From contig NZ_CAMFHL010000125.1 of NCBI RefSeq assembly GCF_945952095.1, positions 1-19,282 of the forward strand: 19,282 nt of DNA. The letters run 5' to 3'. Origin of the DNA: an uncultured Arsenicibacter sp. Its GTDB lineage: Bacteria; Bacteroidota; Bacteroidia; Cytophagales; Spirosomataceae. This document shows positions 7,132 to 15,017 of the stretch, piece after piece; the first letter of the stretch is position 1, and the number at the start of each line of letters is the position of its first letter. Made by a program: the position numbers and the translations under genes. A model generated the notes under the pieces. The model saw nothing but the letters and a program-made list of their open reading frames with translations, did no database searches and was not told where the DNA came from.

Positions 7132-10100
7132 ATGATTAAACGTATAGCCGTAAGTTTCAGGATATTTATAAGTCTCTGTGTGGTTTTTTGCTTGTTTTGC
7201 AGCTTTTGTAGACTATATGCACAATCCGTCAATCCAGCTCTGACTGTCTTACCGTCGGTTTTATCCGGATTTACAACTGAACAAGGAAAAACATCTACTC
7301 CCAAAGCTTATACCTTACAAGCCGCAAATCTGCGCGATACGCTGAGACTATTTGTGTCGGCTGGGTATGAAATCAGTCCCAATGGATTATATTATGGACA
7401 AACCATCGTCTTACCACCCTCAACTGAATCTGCTATCATAATCGTCAGGATGACTGGATTGGCGCTGGGAGCAATTGTCGGGACAATCACGCATGTGAGC
7501 ACAGGGTTACAGCCCCGAACGATTCAATTAACAGGAACAGTAAGTCAGAACACAGGTATAACCAGCATTGCAGATGCTCGCAACATTGCCTTGAATCGTG
7601 ACATAATAGTTCAGGGGGTAGTAACTGTGAGCCGACAGTTTAACGATGGACAGATGTTATACTTGCAGGATAAGACAGGCGGTATGGCTCTTTTTGTCCC
7701 TGTGGTAAACTTAAGCTTATTTACTCAGGTTCAAAACACAATAAAACGCGGGAATGAGATTAGGGTTAGAGGCATAACCGGCTATCAGAAAGGAGCGTTG
7801 GGGCTTACAGGTATTACTAGTCTGGCGGTTGTGAATACTTCCGTGACTGAGCCCATCCCGAAGCTTCTTACCATGGCACAATTAAGCGATCCGGAAAATC
7901 TGGGCCAGTTAGTACGGATTGACAGTTGTGTCATTCCAGAGAGCCGGCCGGTTTTTATTCCCGAATATGACTTTACATTCAGAGATTCAACAAACGCAAC
8001 CGGTAAAATCAGAATAAAAGCAGGAGTTAATGACTTGGTAAACTCATTAAGACCCGCACGAAAATTTGTATTGACCGGTATTCTAGATACTTATGATCAG
8101 GACAATGAAATTGAGAATGGGAATGCCGGAGTCCGGATATACCCGCGTCAACAACAGGATATATCCGGAACAACTGAATTGGTTCAGTCTGATGGCGGTT
8201 TTCCGGATCGCTCGCAAACACTGGAAATTGCCGCATGGAATGTGGATAGTCTCGGAGCACCAACTCTCGGAGCATCGGCTCCCGGGCCAATTTTTGCGGG
8301 CGTTAATGATCAGACACAGCAGGAAAATATTACATCTATAATCCGCTATCTGAATCCGGATATAATGACACTGAACAGTGTGTCAAATCCAACGATGCTG
8401 ACGGCCATTGCTGCACAGCTCAGTCTGACAGCTTTAACTTCTTATACGGCAATATGTCCGGATGGGGGATATTATCAAAACGGACTCTCAAAAACCTGCT
8501 TCCTTTACAAAACAACTCTGTTTGATACGCCGCCGAAAGTCACCGTTATTTCAACAGGTATGACGGCTATAGACTGGGATGGCGGACGTTTTCCTGTGCT
8601 TTTATCAGGTAATGTACGGCTTAACGGCTTGTCCAGACAACTGAACGTTATTGGAATACACGTACATGAAGGGCCAACCGTAACCGATTTTATGGTTCGC
8701 CAGCGTGCGGCTGCACAGCTCAAGGCGTATCTGGATGTAAGGCTAACCGAACCATACATTATTTCCGGTGAGTTCGGCGATGATATCACTACCTCAATAG
8801 CAGCACCGAATCCATCTCCTTATGAAGCAATTATCAGCTCAGCAGCCAGTTACTCTGCCATAACACGACCTTTATCTGAAAACCGGCTGACAACTTCACT
8901 GGCCGTGGATCGCATGAGCACTCATATACTGGTGACAGACAAATTGTTTTCGAATTACCTGCGCGGTACGGTCAATACGCTGTCTCCGGATGCAGTGGTG
9001 CCGACTTCGTTGAGTGATGTAGCCGCCTGGGGTATGAGTACCTCTGAATATGTGCCGGTTTTTGCACGCTTTAGTCTGGCTACACCTGGCTCATTAACAG
9101 CAACTTTGACTGGATCGACGACACTTTGTGGTGAATATTCTGCACCACTGCGGGTAAATATAGCCGGTGGTATCTCCCCGTATCAGCTTGTGATTAGTAC
9201 CGGGACCGGTACGACAACCATTAGCAACTATACAAGTGGAGCTTTAATTCCACAGAGTCTGACCAGCACAACCAGTTACAGCCTTGTTTCGGTGACCGAT
9301 GCGCTGAGTGTTACGGCAGGAACGCTATCTGGAACGGCTACTGTGACCGTCATTCCGAATGTACGGCCGGTCAGTGTTACCATCAGTCCGGCGAGTACCT
9401 CGTATTGTCAGGGAAAAACCGTTTCGCTGAGTGCCGTTGTGAACAGCGGGCAGTTACCGCTACGGTACCAATGGAACTCCGGTGAAGCGACACCGGTCAT
9501 TTCCGCAACAGCGACGAGAGTTTACCAGCTGACGGTAATTGACGGACTGGGTTGTACGGGTATTGCCTCCATGAGTACGACCGTCAATACCATCCCGGAT
9601 TTATCCACATTTGGGGCTTCGGTTTCGGCTTTATGTACGGCCACCGGCCAAGTAACTACGTTCACGGCCAATATCGGGAATCTGGCAGCAACCTCAAGCT
9701 ATACACTTGGGAGCGTAACTGGATCTGTTTCTGGAACGATCGCTGGCATAGGGCGATATGAACAGTTCATGTCTGTGACCAGAACATCGGTCTACACGCT
9801 GACTGTCGGTACGCCTCAGGGTTGTACTGCCAGCGCTACCCAGAGTATCTCGCTGAATGCTACGCCGTCTATCGTTAGTTTTGCCGCAACCCCAAGTTGT
9901 GCCGGGCGTCCGTCAACCTTTACAGCCCTGGTCAGCGGGTTAACAGGTGGCTACAGTTATACATTGACAGACGGTTCATCGAATATCTTTGGCACCGGAA
10001 CGGCTGCATCGCCATTCAACGCAGTGTTAGTACCGGTGGCAACCAGTACTTATTCACTGGTTGTTGCCAATCAGAATTGTGCCGCGCAGTCGACGGTTTT

Positions 10101-12507
10101 GGCTCAGGTGGGTACCTCAGCACCCACGGTTACGTTGACAAGATCATCCAGCGTGATTAGCTGCCAAAACCCTGTGGTATCGTTAAATGCCACATCTACG
10201 GGCGGGGTCAATTATGAGTTTTCTCCTGTAAACGGCGGGGTCTTGAGCAGTACGAACGGATTTATTTCGGTGAATCAGCCAGGGACGTATTCAGTAAAGG
10301 TTACAGATTTGTACGGTTGTACGGCTACCGCCTCTACATTTGTTATCGCTGATAATATGGCTCCTGTAGTAACATTAAATGCAGCTAGTACCGTATTTAC
10401 CTGTACCAACCCGACAATTACCCTATTTGCATCTGGAGGTGGAACTTATTCGTTTTATAATCCGGCCGGAGGATTGATCGGATTTACTTCGAATACCATG
10501 CTGGTATCATCTGCCAGTGGAACGGGCACGTATCGGGTGGTTGTTTCGGGTGTTAATGGTTGCACGGCCGCCGCATCCATCAATCTGACTGCCAATAATT
10601 CTAATCCAATTGTGGGCTTGGCAGCAAGCGGTGCTATTTCCTGCACGCAGAATAAAGTGCAGCTGACGGCGACCTACACAAGCCAGGATCCGGCCTTAAG
10701 TTATCGATTCACCAAACCAGGTGATAATTCCTTCCTTGTAACTACAGCCTCGAATACCATTGAGGTAAACAGTAGCGGAACGTATAGTGTAGAAATTACC
10801 TTTCAGAACGGGTGTAAAGGAAATGCCAATGTAGCTGTTTCGCAGAGTACTGCAGTGCCAGGTGTAACCTTGGGCACGAGTGGTCAGCTTTCCTGTTCCA
10901 ATCCGGTAATTACGCTAAGTGCCATTCATACAGAACCGGCATCGCGGTACGAATTTTCGACGCCATTAGGGGTAACAACCCTGATAACCCCACCAGCTAA
11001 CTCGGTAACAGCCAATACCACCGGACTGTATACGCTAAAAGTAACGTTCCAGAGCGGTTGTAGCGCAACTGCGTCTGTTAATGTAACACAGAGTGCAGAG
11101 ACACCCACCGTTTTATTGCAGTCCAGCGGTCAGCTATCCTGTTCACGGCCAACGGTGACACTGACGGCTATTCATACAGGAAACGCCCTCAGTTATCAGT
11201 TTGTTACACCGACAGGAACGGTAACCAATGGCAATAGCGGAAATTCCATTACGGTTTCACAGCCAGGGAGGTATTATGTAAGTGTACAATTTTCATCAGG
11301 GTGTTATGCTACAAGTTCTCAAATTGAGGTAACTAATCAGGCGGGGAATGTCTCAGCCTTGATTTCTGGCAATACAACCGTATGCGCTGGCGCCAGTACG
11401 ATTCTGACTGTAATTACCAGCGATGATGCAACGGTCCGCTGGTCGACAGGCCCAATCACAAGAAGTATTTCTGTGCAGCCATCAGGGACGACACCAATCA
11501 GCGTAACAGCTTCCTTGGGGGGGTGTAATAATACAGCCAGTACAACGATTTACACTACCGCTTGTGCACCGCTCGTACTACTGGCGCCAACATATAACTG
11601 TAGTACGGGGCAGTTCGTTTTCCGGTCATCGGGCGGGGACGGTACTCAGGTTGAATATAATGCAGTCGGCATTACGGGCTGGTCATCCAATGCGGGGCCC
11701 TACATCGTCAAACCCTATGATGATGCCTCATCGTTTCTGCTGCTGGCACGAACGACGGCTAATCCTAATACCGTGGTGACGTATGTTTGGGATTGGAAAG
11801 CGGCTTGTACCAGTACTCCTCCGCCGACATCTACAACAGTAACTCCCCCATCAACGACGACTACAACCCCTCCATCGGCAACGACGACGACTGTCCCGTC
11901 TGCTACAACAGCATCATCGGTCAATATAGCATGTTCCAGTCCGACGGCTACCCTGGGAACCCCGTTGGCAATTGTGTCGCCGTCTTATAATTGCCAGACC
12001 GGTGCCCTCCAATTCATAACTACAGGCGGTAACGGGAAACCAATAGAGTACTCTGCTATCGGCATTACTGGCTGGACGGCCAATTGTCAGTCCGCGATTA
12101 CCGATGCTCAGATGGTCTCATTAATCCGGAGTCAAAGTCCGGTCGTATCACCGTATATTTTATTGGCCCGACAGGACGGGAATACGGTTACCCTTACCTG
12201 GGACCCACGGACGGTCTGTGCGGCAGGCGGACGTGAACGTACCGGCAGTGCGGATTTTGTCAATGTAAAGGTACTCGGTAACCCAACGCTTAGTGAAGAA
12301 GTAGAGGTGGAGCTGGAAAGTACAGGCAACCATACAATTAGCCTGTACCTGACTGATGCGCAGGGGAATGTCCGGTTTGACGAACAGATTCAGAAACCGG
12401 CACCGGTCGAACGCAAAACAATCCGGTTGGGCCGTCAGGCCGGTATGTACCTGCTGATGGTGAAGTCGGGCTCAGCCGTAAAAGTGGTGAAGATCCTGCG
12501 GCAATAG
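7132..12507 (+). CDS. Giant T9SS-secreted mosaic protein: inactive-looking EEP nuclease front, Ig-like array, GITGW modules
   Basis: The protein is 1791 aa from the ATG at 7132, which gives a clean signal peptide (MIKRIAVSFRIF... ending LYAQ, residues 1-31). An in-frame ATG at 7099 would add 11 residues. Residues 32-138 are a beta-sandwich module of the type that precedes secreted Bacteroidota nucleases. Residues 147-344 resemble the DUF5689/OB-fold region. Residues 363-649 align by pattern with the endonuclease/exonuclease/phosphatase (EEP) domain, starting at AAWNVDSLG, but the catalytic positions are replaced, so it is probably not a nuclease. Residues 650-1000 hold about four Ig/PKD-like units; 997-1403 hold five tandem units of 79-84 residues, each with one Cys near each end; another Ig-like unit follows to about 1478. 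Two GITGW modules (1481-1559 and 1612-1696) flank a Pro/Thr/Ser linker. Residues 1710-1791 are a T9SS sorting domain. Role unknown; adhesion or matrix binding is a guess. Confidence 0.85.
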   Translation: MIKRIAVSFRIFISLCVVFCLFCSFCRLYAQSVNPALTVLPSVLSGFTTEQGKTSTPKAYTLQAANLRDTLRLFVSAGYEISPNGLYYGQTIVLPPSTESAIIIVRMTGLALGAIVGTITHVSTGLQPRTIQLTGTVSQNTGITSIADARNIALNRDIIVQGVVTVSRQFNDGQMLYLQDKTGGMALFVPVVNLSLFTQVQNTIKRGNEIRVRGITGYQKGALGLTGITSLAVVNTSVTEPIPKLLTMAQLSDPENLGQLVRIDSCVIPESRPVFIPEYDFTFRDSTNATGKIRIKAGVNDLVNSLRPARKFVLTGILDTYDQDNEIENGNAGVRIYPRQQQDISGTTELVQSDGGFPDRSQTLEIAAWNVDSLGAPTLGASAPGPIFAGVNDQTQQENITSIIRYLNPDIMTLNSVSNPTMLTAIAAQLSLTALTSYTAICPDGGYYQNGLSKTCFLYKTTLFDTPPKVTVISTGMTAIDWDGGRFPVLLSGNVRLNGLSRQLNVIGIHVHEGPTVTDFMVRQRAAAQLKAYLDVRLTEPYIISGEFGDDITTSIAAPNPSPYEAIISSAASYSAITRPLSENRLTTSLAVDRMSTHILVTDKLFSNYLRGTVNTLSPDAVVPTSLSDVAAWGMSTSEYVPVFARFSLATPGSLTATLTGSTTLCGEYSAPLRVNIAGGISPYQLVISTGTGTTTISNYTSGALIPQSLTSTTSYSLVSVTDALSVTAGTLSGTATVTVIPNVRPVSVTISPASTSYCQGKTVSLSAVVNSGQLPLRYQWNSGEATPVISATATRVYQLTVIDGLGCTGIASMSTTVNTIPDLSTFGASVSALCTATGQVTTFTANIGNLAATSSYTLGSVTGSVSGTIAGIGRYEQFMSVTRTSVYTLTVGTPQGCTASATQSISLNATPSIVSFAATPSCAGRPSTFTALVSGLTGGYSYTLTDGSSNIFGTGTAASPFNAVLVPVATSTYSLVVANQNCAAQSTVLAQVGTSAPTVTLTRSSSVISCQNPVVSLNATSTGGVNYEFSPVNGGVLSSTNGFISVNQPGTYSVKVTDLYGCTATASTFVIADNMAPVVTLNAASTVFTCTNPTITLFASGGGTYSFYNPAGGLIGFTSNTMLVSSASGTGTYRVVVSGVNGCTAAASINLTANNSNPIVGLAASGAISCTQNKVQLTATYTSQDPALSYRFTKPGDNSFLVTTASNTIEVNSSGTYSVEITFQNGCKGNANVAVSQSTAVPGVTLGTSGQLSCSNPVITLSAIHTEPASRYEFSTPLGVTTLITPPANSVTANTTGLYTLKVTFQSGCSATASVNVTQSAETPTVLLQSSGQLSCSRPTVTLTAIHTGNALSYQFVTPTGTVTNGNSGNSITVSQPGRYYVSVQFSSGCYATSSQIEVTNQAGNVSALISGNTTVCAGASTILTVITSDDATVRWSTGPITRSISVQPSGTTPISVTASLGGCNNTASTTIYTTACAPLVLLAPTYNCSTGQFVFRSSGGDGTQVEYNAVGITGWSSNAGPYIVKPYDDASSFLLLARTTANPNTVVTYVWDWKAACTSTPPPTSTTVTPPSTTTTTPPSATTTTVPSATTASSVNIACSSPTATLGTPLAIVSPSYNCQTGALQFITTGGNGKPIEYSAIGITGWTANCQSAITDAQMVSLIRSQSPVVSPYILLARQDGNTVTLTWDPRTVCAAGGRERTGSADFVNVKVLGNPTLSEEVEVELESTGNHTISLYLTDAQGNVRFDEQIQKPAPVERKTIRLGRQAGMYLLMVKSGSAVKVVKILRQ
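10120..11340 (+). repeat. Five tandem Ig-like repeats with conserved cysteine pairs
   Basis: The five units begin near 10120, 10360, 10606, 10858 and 11104 and run to 11340, each about 240-250 bp. Each begins with a pattern like VTL..SG.LSC..P.VTL.A and ends with G.Y.V.VT...GC.A.AS. Each has a Cys about 15 residues in and a second near its end, which would suit an intradomain disulfide of an Ig fold. Units 3, 4 and 5 are the closest to one another (GQLSCSNP and GQLSCSRP; IHTEP and IHTGN). Confidence 0.8.
11572..12219 (+). repeat. Duplicated GITGW module flanking a Pro/Thr/Ser-rich linker
   Basis: Copy 1 spans 11572-11808 and copy 2 spans 11965-12219. Both share SP/APxYNCxTGxxxF, GGxGxxxEYxAxGITGW, xxLLAR and a VTxxWDxxxxC ending. 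The linker at 11809-11917 codes for runs of Thr, Pro and Ser with repeated ACGACGACT-like and CCTCCA-like triplets. I do not recognise a named domain for the module; my impression is that similar modules occur at the ends of other Spirosoma-type secreted proteins, which I cannot check here. Confidence 0.7.
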
Positions 12508-12523
12508 CCGGCATTATTTACGC

Positions 12524-12557
12524 AAAACCCGGACAGGCCAGAGCCTGTCCGGGTTTT
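12524..12557. terminator. Strong bidirectional terminator between convergent genes
   Basis: A perfect 15-bp stem, AAAACCCGGACAGGC at 12524-12538 and its complement at 12543-12557, surrounds a 4-nt CAGA loop. The plus strand continues GTTTTTT and the minus strand carries its own TTTT within the stem. It sits between the stop of the giant secreted protein (12507) and the stop of nagB (12563), so it can end both transcripts. Confidence 0.9.
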
Positions 12558-12562
12558 GTTTT

Positions 12563-13285
12563 TTACATCAGGGCACCGGCGGGTTCATCTACCCAGACAA
12601 GGGCGTTCGGATGACGCTGAATAATAGTAGCCGGGAAATCGGTTGACACCGGTGCTGTCAGCGCCTGATGAATGACGGCTGCTTTCCCCTGTCCGTTGGC
12701 CATCAGGATCACTTCTTTGGCATCCATCAAATGCTGTAGGCCGATGGTAATCCCTTTCGTCAGCGGTGTTGGTTTGGTAAAGTACTTCTGCCCGACAGTA
12801 ATGGTTGTTTCGTGCAGGTCAATTACGTGGCAATAATTGGTAAACGGTGTACCCGGCTCGTTCAGGGCTATGTGCCCGTTCAGGCCGATACCTACCAGCA
12901 GCAGATCCAGCCCGCCGTGAGCAGCAATGGCTGCATCAATCCGACGGCATTCAGCCGCTAAATCATCCGCTTTCGCGTTGAAATAATGAATCCGTTCTGC
13001 CGGAATGCCGAGCGGAATAAACAGGTCGTGGTATAGGTGGTACGAGCAGCTTCCGTCATCATCCGGTCCCATGCCGACCCATTCGTCGAGGCCTATAAAC
13101 GAACACTGATTCAGGTTGGCGTGGCCGGTCTGCGCCAGGTCAACCAGCTGGTGAAAGGTACCGATAGGCGTGGCGCCGGAAGCCAGGCAGATGAGGGCGT
13201 CCGGTTTACGTTTCAGGAGCGCCGCAATGTGTTCGGCAGCATGTTGCGACAGTTCAGCGTACGTAGGAAAACGACGGAATGACAT
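12563..13285 (-). CDS. nagB: Glucosamine-6-phosphate deaminase
   Basis: This 240-aa cytoplasmic enzyme of the NagB/6-phosphogluconolactonase fold should convert glucosamine 6-phosphate to fructose 6-phosphate and ammonia. The phosphate loop is LASGATPIGTF (34-44), the acidic pair is Asp67-Glu68 in FIGLDEWVG, and the active-site motif GIGLNGHIALNEPG is at 132-145 with His138 and Glu143. At the position of the Escherichia coli catalytic Asp141 this protein has Asn136; some other bacterial NagB proteins also carry Asn here, so activity is still plausible. The start was set at the ATG at 13285 (MSFRRFPTYAEL), because the upstream extension of the frame runs through the divergent promoter region. 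It faces the giant secreted gene across a shared terminator and is divergent from the aldehyde dehydrogenase. A related sugar-phosphate isomerase role cannot be fully excluded. Confidence 0.87.
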   Translation of the reverse strand: MSFRRFPTYAELSQHAAEHIAALLKRKPDALICLASGATPIGTFHQLVDLAQTGHANLNQCSFIGLDEWVGMGPDDDGSCSYHLYHDLFIPLGIPAERIHYFNAKADDLAAECRRIDAAIAAHGGLDLLLVGIGLNGHIALNEPGTPFTNYCHVIDLHETTITVGQKYFTKPTPLTKGITIGLQHLMDAKEVILMANGQGKAAVIHQALTAPVSTDFPATIIQRHPNALVWVDEPAGALM

Positions 13286-13396
13286 ACAATAAGGCTTGGA
13301 GTAAGGATTTGCTATTTCCTCAAAAAAACGAAAAATTGGTAAGCTTATACCCAAAAGCCCGTTATTATTGCGGAATGGAGTAAACAAAACGAGTTT

Positions 13397-14926
13397 ATGC
13401 AATCGATCTTACCACTTCCGGTGCAGGGAATAAAACCAGGAACAAGCACCGGCCAGATTTTCTGGCACAACGACTCATCAGAACGAACCATTGAATCGTA
13501 TTCACCGGCCGACGGCCAGCTAATCGCACGGGTCTATACCTCAACCCGCAGCGATTATGATAAAGTTATAGACACCGCCCAGGCTGCTTTCCACGACTGG
13601 CGGCGCTGGCCCGCACCGAAACGGGGCGATATTGTCCGGCAGATGGGGGATCAGTTCCGGATCTATAAAAAAGAGCTGGGAACGCTTGTGAGCTACGAAA
13701 TGGGCAAATCGCTACAGGAAGGCCTGGGCGAGGTGCAGGAAATTATTGATATCTGTGATTTTGCCGTCGGACTGTCCCGACAGCTCTATGGCCTGACCAT
13801 GCATTCGGAGCGGCCGTCGCACCGGATGTACGAACAATGGCATCCGCTGGGCATCGTCGGCATCATCTCGGCGTTTAATTTTCCGGTAGCCGTCTGGTCA
13901 TGGAATGCCATGATTGCCTGGGTGTGTGGCGATGTGTGTGTCTGGAAACCTTCGGAAAAAACGCCGCTGACGGCACTGGCCTGTCAGCAGATCATTCAGG
14001 ATGTATTGCGGAATAACGAGGTACCGGAAGGGGTCTCCTGCCTTATCAGCGGTGGCCGTGAAACCGGCGAATGGTTGTCCCGCGATCCGCGTGTGGCGCT
14101 GGTGTCGGCAACGGGCAGTACGCGTATGGGTAAGGCCGTCGGCAGTGCGGTGGCCGAACGAATGGGTCGCAGCCTGCTTGAGCTGGGCGGCAATAACGCC
14201 ATCATTGTCTCGCAGCATGCTGATATCGACATTGCGATTCCGGCCATTGTGTTCGGTGCAGTCGGGACGGCTGGCCAGCGTTGTACGACCACCCGCCGGC
14301 TGATCATTCACGAAAGTATTTACGAAGAGGTAAAACAGCGGCTGGGTCGTGCCTATCAGCAGCTGCGGATCGGTAACCCGCTGGATGAGGTAAACCATGT
14401 CGGGCCGTTAATTGATCAGCAGGCGGTACAGAGCTATCTGGCGGCGGTTGACGAAATCCGTTCGCAGGGAGGCCGCTTTGTGGTGCAGCCGGGCGTGGTT
14501 GACGGTACCGGCTTCGAGTCGGGCTGCTACGTAAAACCGTGCATTGCCGAAGCCGAAAACCATTGGGCGGTGGTGCAGCGCGAAACATTCGCACCAATTC
14601 TGTACGTGATGAAGTACCGGACACTGGAAGACGCAATCGCCTTACAAAACGGAGTGCCGCAAGGGCTGTCGTCGTCAATTTTTACCCTGAATATGCGCGA
14701 AGCCGAGCAGTTCCTGTCAGTTGCCGGTTCTGACTGCGGCATTGCCAATGTGAATATCGGTACGTCAGGTGCTGAAATAGGCGGAGCATTCGGGGGGGAA
14801 AAGGAAACGGGCGGTGGCCGGGAGTCGGGCTCGGATGCCTGGAAAGCCTACATGCGCCGACAGACAAATACGATTAACTACGGAACAACGCTGCCGCTGG
14901 CACAGGGGATAAAGTTTGACCTGTAG
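13397..14926 (+). CDS. amaB: ALDH7-family aldehyde dehydrogenase (L-piperidine-6-carboxylate / aminoadipate-semialdehyde dehydrogenase)
   Basis: This is a 509-aa NAD(P)-dependent aldehyde dehydrogenase. The cofactor and catalytic residues are all in place: Asn161 in AFNFP, Lys184 in WKPSEKTP, Glu262 in LELGGNN, and the nucleophile Cys296 in GQRCTT. The C-terminal signature SGAEIGGAFGGEKETGGGRE (457-476) and the end PLAQGIKF are hallmarks of the ALDH7/antiquitin group. These oxidise alpha-aminoadipic semialdehyde, in equilibrium with piperideine-6-carboxylate, in lysine catabolism, and also other aldehydes. The length matches the family. No lysine aminotransferase or other lysine gene is beside it, so the pathway is inferred from family alone. 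It is divergent from nagB across a 111-bp gap; a TATTATTG at 13363-13370 is a weak -7 candidate without a well-spaced partner. Confidence 0.9.
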   Translation: MQSILPLPVQGIKPGTSTGQIFWHNDSSERTIESYSPADGQLIARVYTSTRSDYDKVIDTAQAAFHDWRRWPAPKRGDIVRQMGDQFRIYKKELGTLVSYEMGKSLQEGLGEVQEIIDICDFAVGLSRQLYGLTMHSERPSHRMYEQWHPLGIVGIISAFNFPVAVWSWNAMIAWVCGDVCVWKPSEKTPLTALACQQIIQDVLRNNEVPEGVSCLISGGRETGEWLSRDPRVALVSATGSTRMGKAVGSAVAERMGRSLLELGGNNAIIVSQHADIDIAIPAIVFGAVGTAGQRCTTTRRLIIHESIYEEVKQRLGRAYQQLRIGNPLDEVNHVGPLIDQQAVQSYLAAVDEIRSQGGRFVVQPGVVDGTGFESGCYVKPCIAEAENHWAVVQRETFAPILYVMKYRTLEDAIALQNGVPQGLSSSIFTLNMREAEQFLSVAGSDCGIANVNIGTSGAEIGGAFGGEKETGGGRESGSDAWKAYMRRQTNTINYGTTLPLAQGIKFDL

Positions 14927-14940
14927 AAAATGGATAGATA

Positions 14941-15005
14941 ATGAATACTGGTTAATGAATAATGGACATTTCGGAATGCTGCATTGTACATTAACCAGTA
15001 TTCAT
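14941..15005. repeat. Perfect 17-bp inverted repeat, 65 bp overall
   Basis: ATGAATACTGGTTAATG at 14941-14957 is the exact reverse complement of 14989-15005, with 31 bases between. The loop contains two smaller palindromes (AATGGACATT and AATGCTGCATT). It fills the gap between the convergent ALDH gene and the aldose-epimerase-like gene. No T-tract follows either arm, so it is not a standard intrinsic terminator. It could be a REP- or MITE-like element, or a factor-assisted 3'-end structure. Confidence 0.75.
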
Positions 15006-15017
15006 GTTACATTAAAA

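Noticed and set aside
11809..11917. Triplet-rich Thr/Pro/Ser stretch considered as a microsatellite or CRISPR-like repeat
   Set aside because: It is in frame, irregular and lacks constant repeats and spacers; it is a flexible linker-coding sequence.
13286..13402. N-terminal extension of NagB by 39 codons
   Set aside because: It reaches past the start of the divergent ALDH gene and precedes the family's normal N-terminus. The ATG at 13285 fits better.
13898..14678. Several minus-strand open frames opposite the ALDH gene
   Set aside because: They are Arg/Pro-rich shadows of a high-GC gene with intact ALDH motifs; none looks like a known protein.
14941..15005. Inverted repeat as a standard intrinsic terminator
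   Set aside because: The 31-base loop and lack of a T-tract on either strand do not fit; it is listed as a repeat instead.
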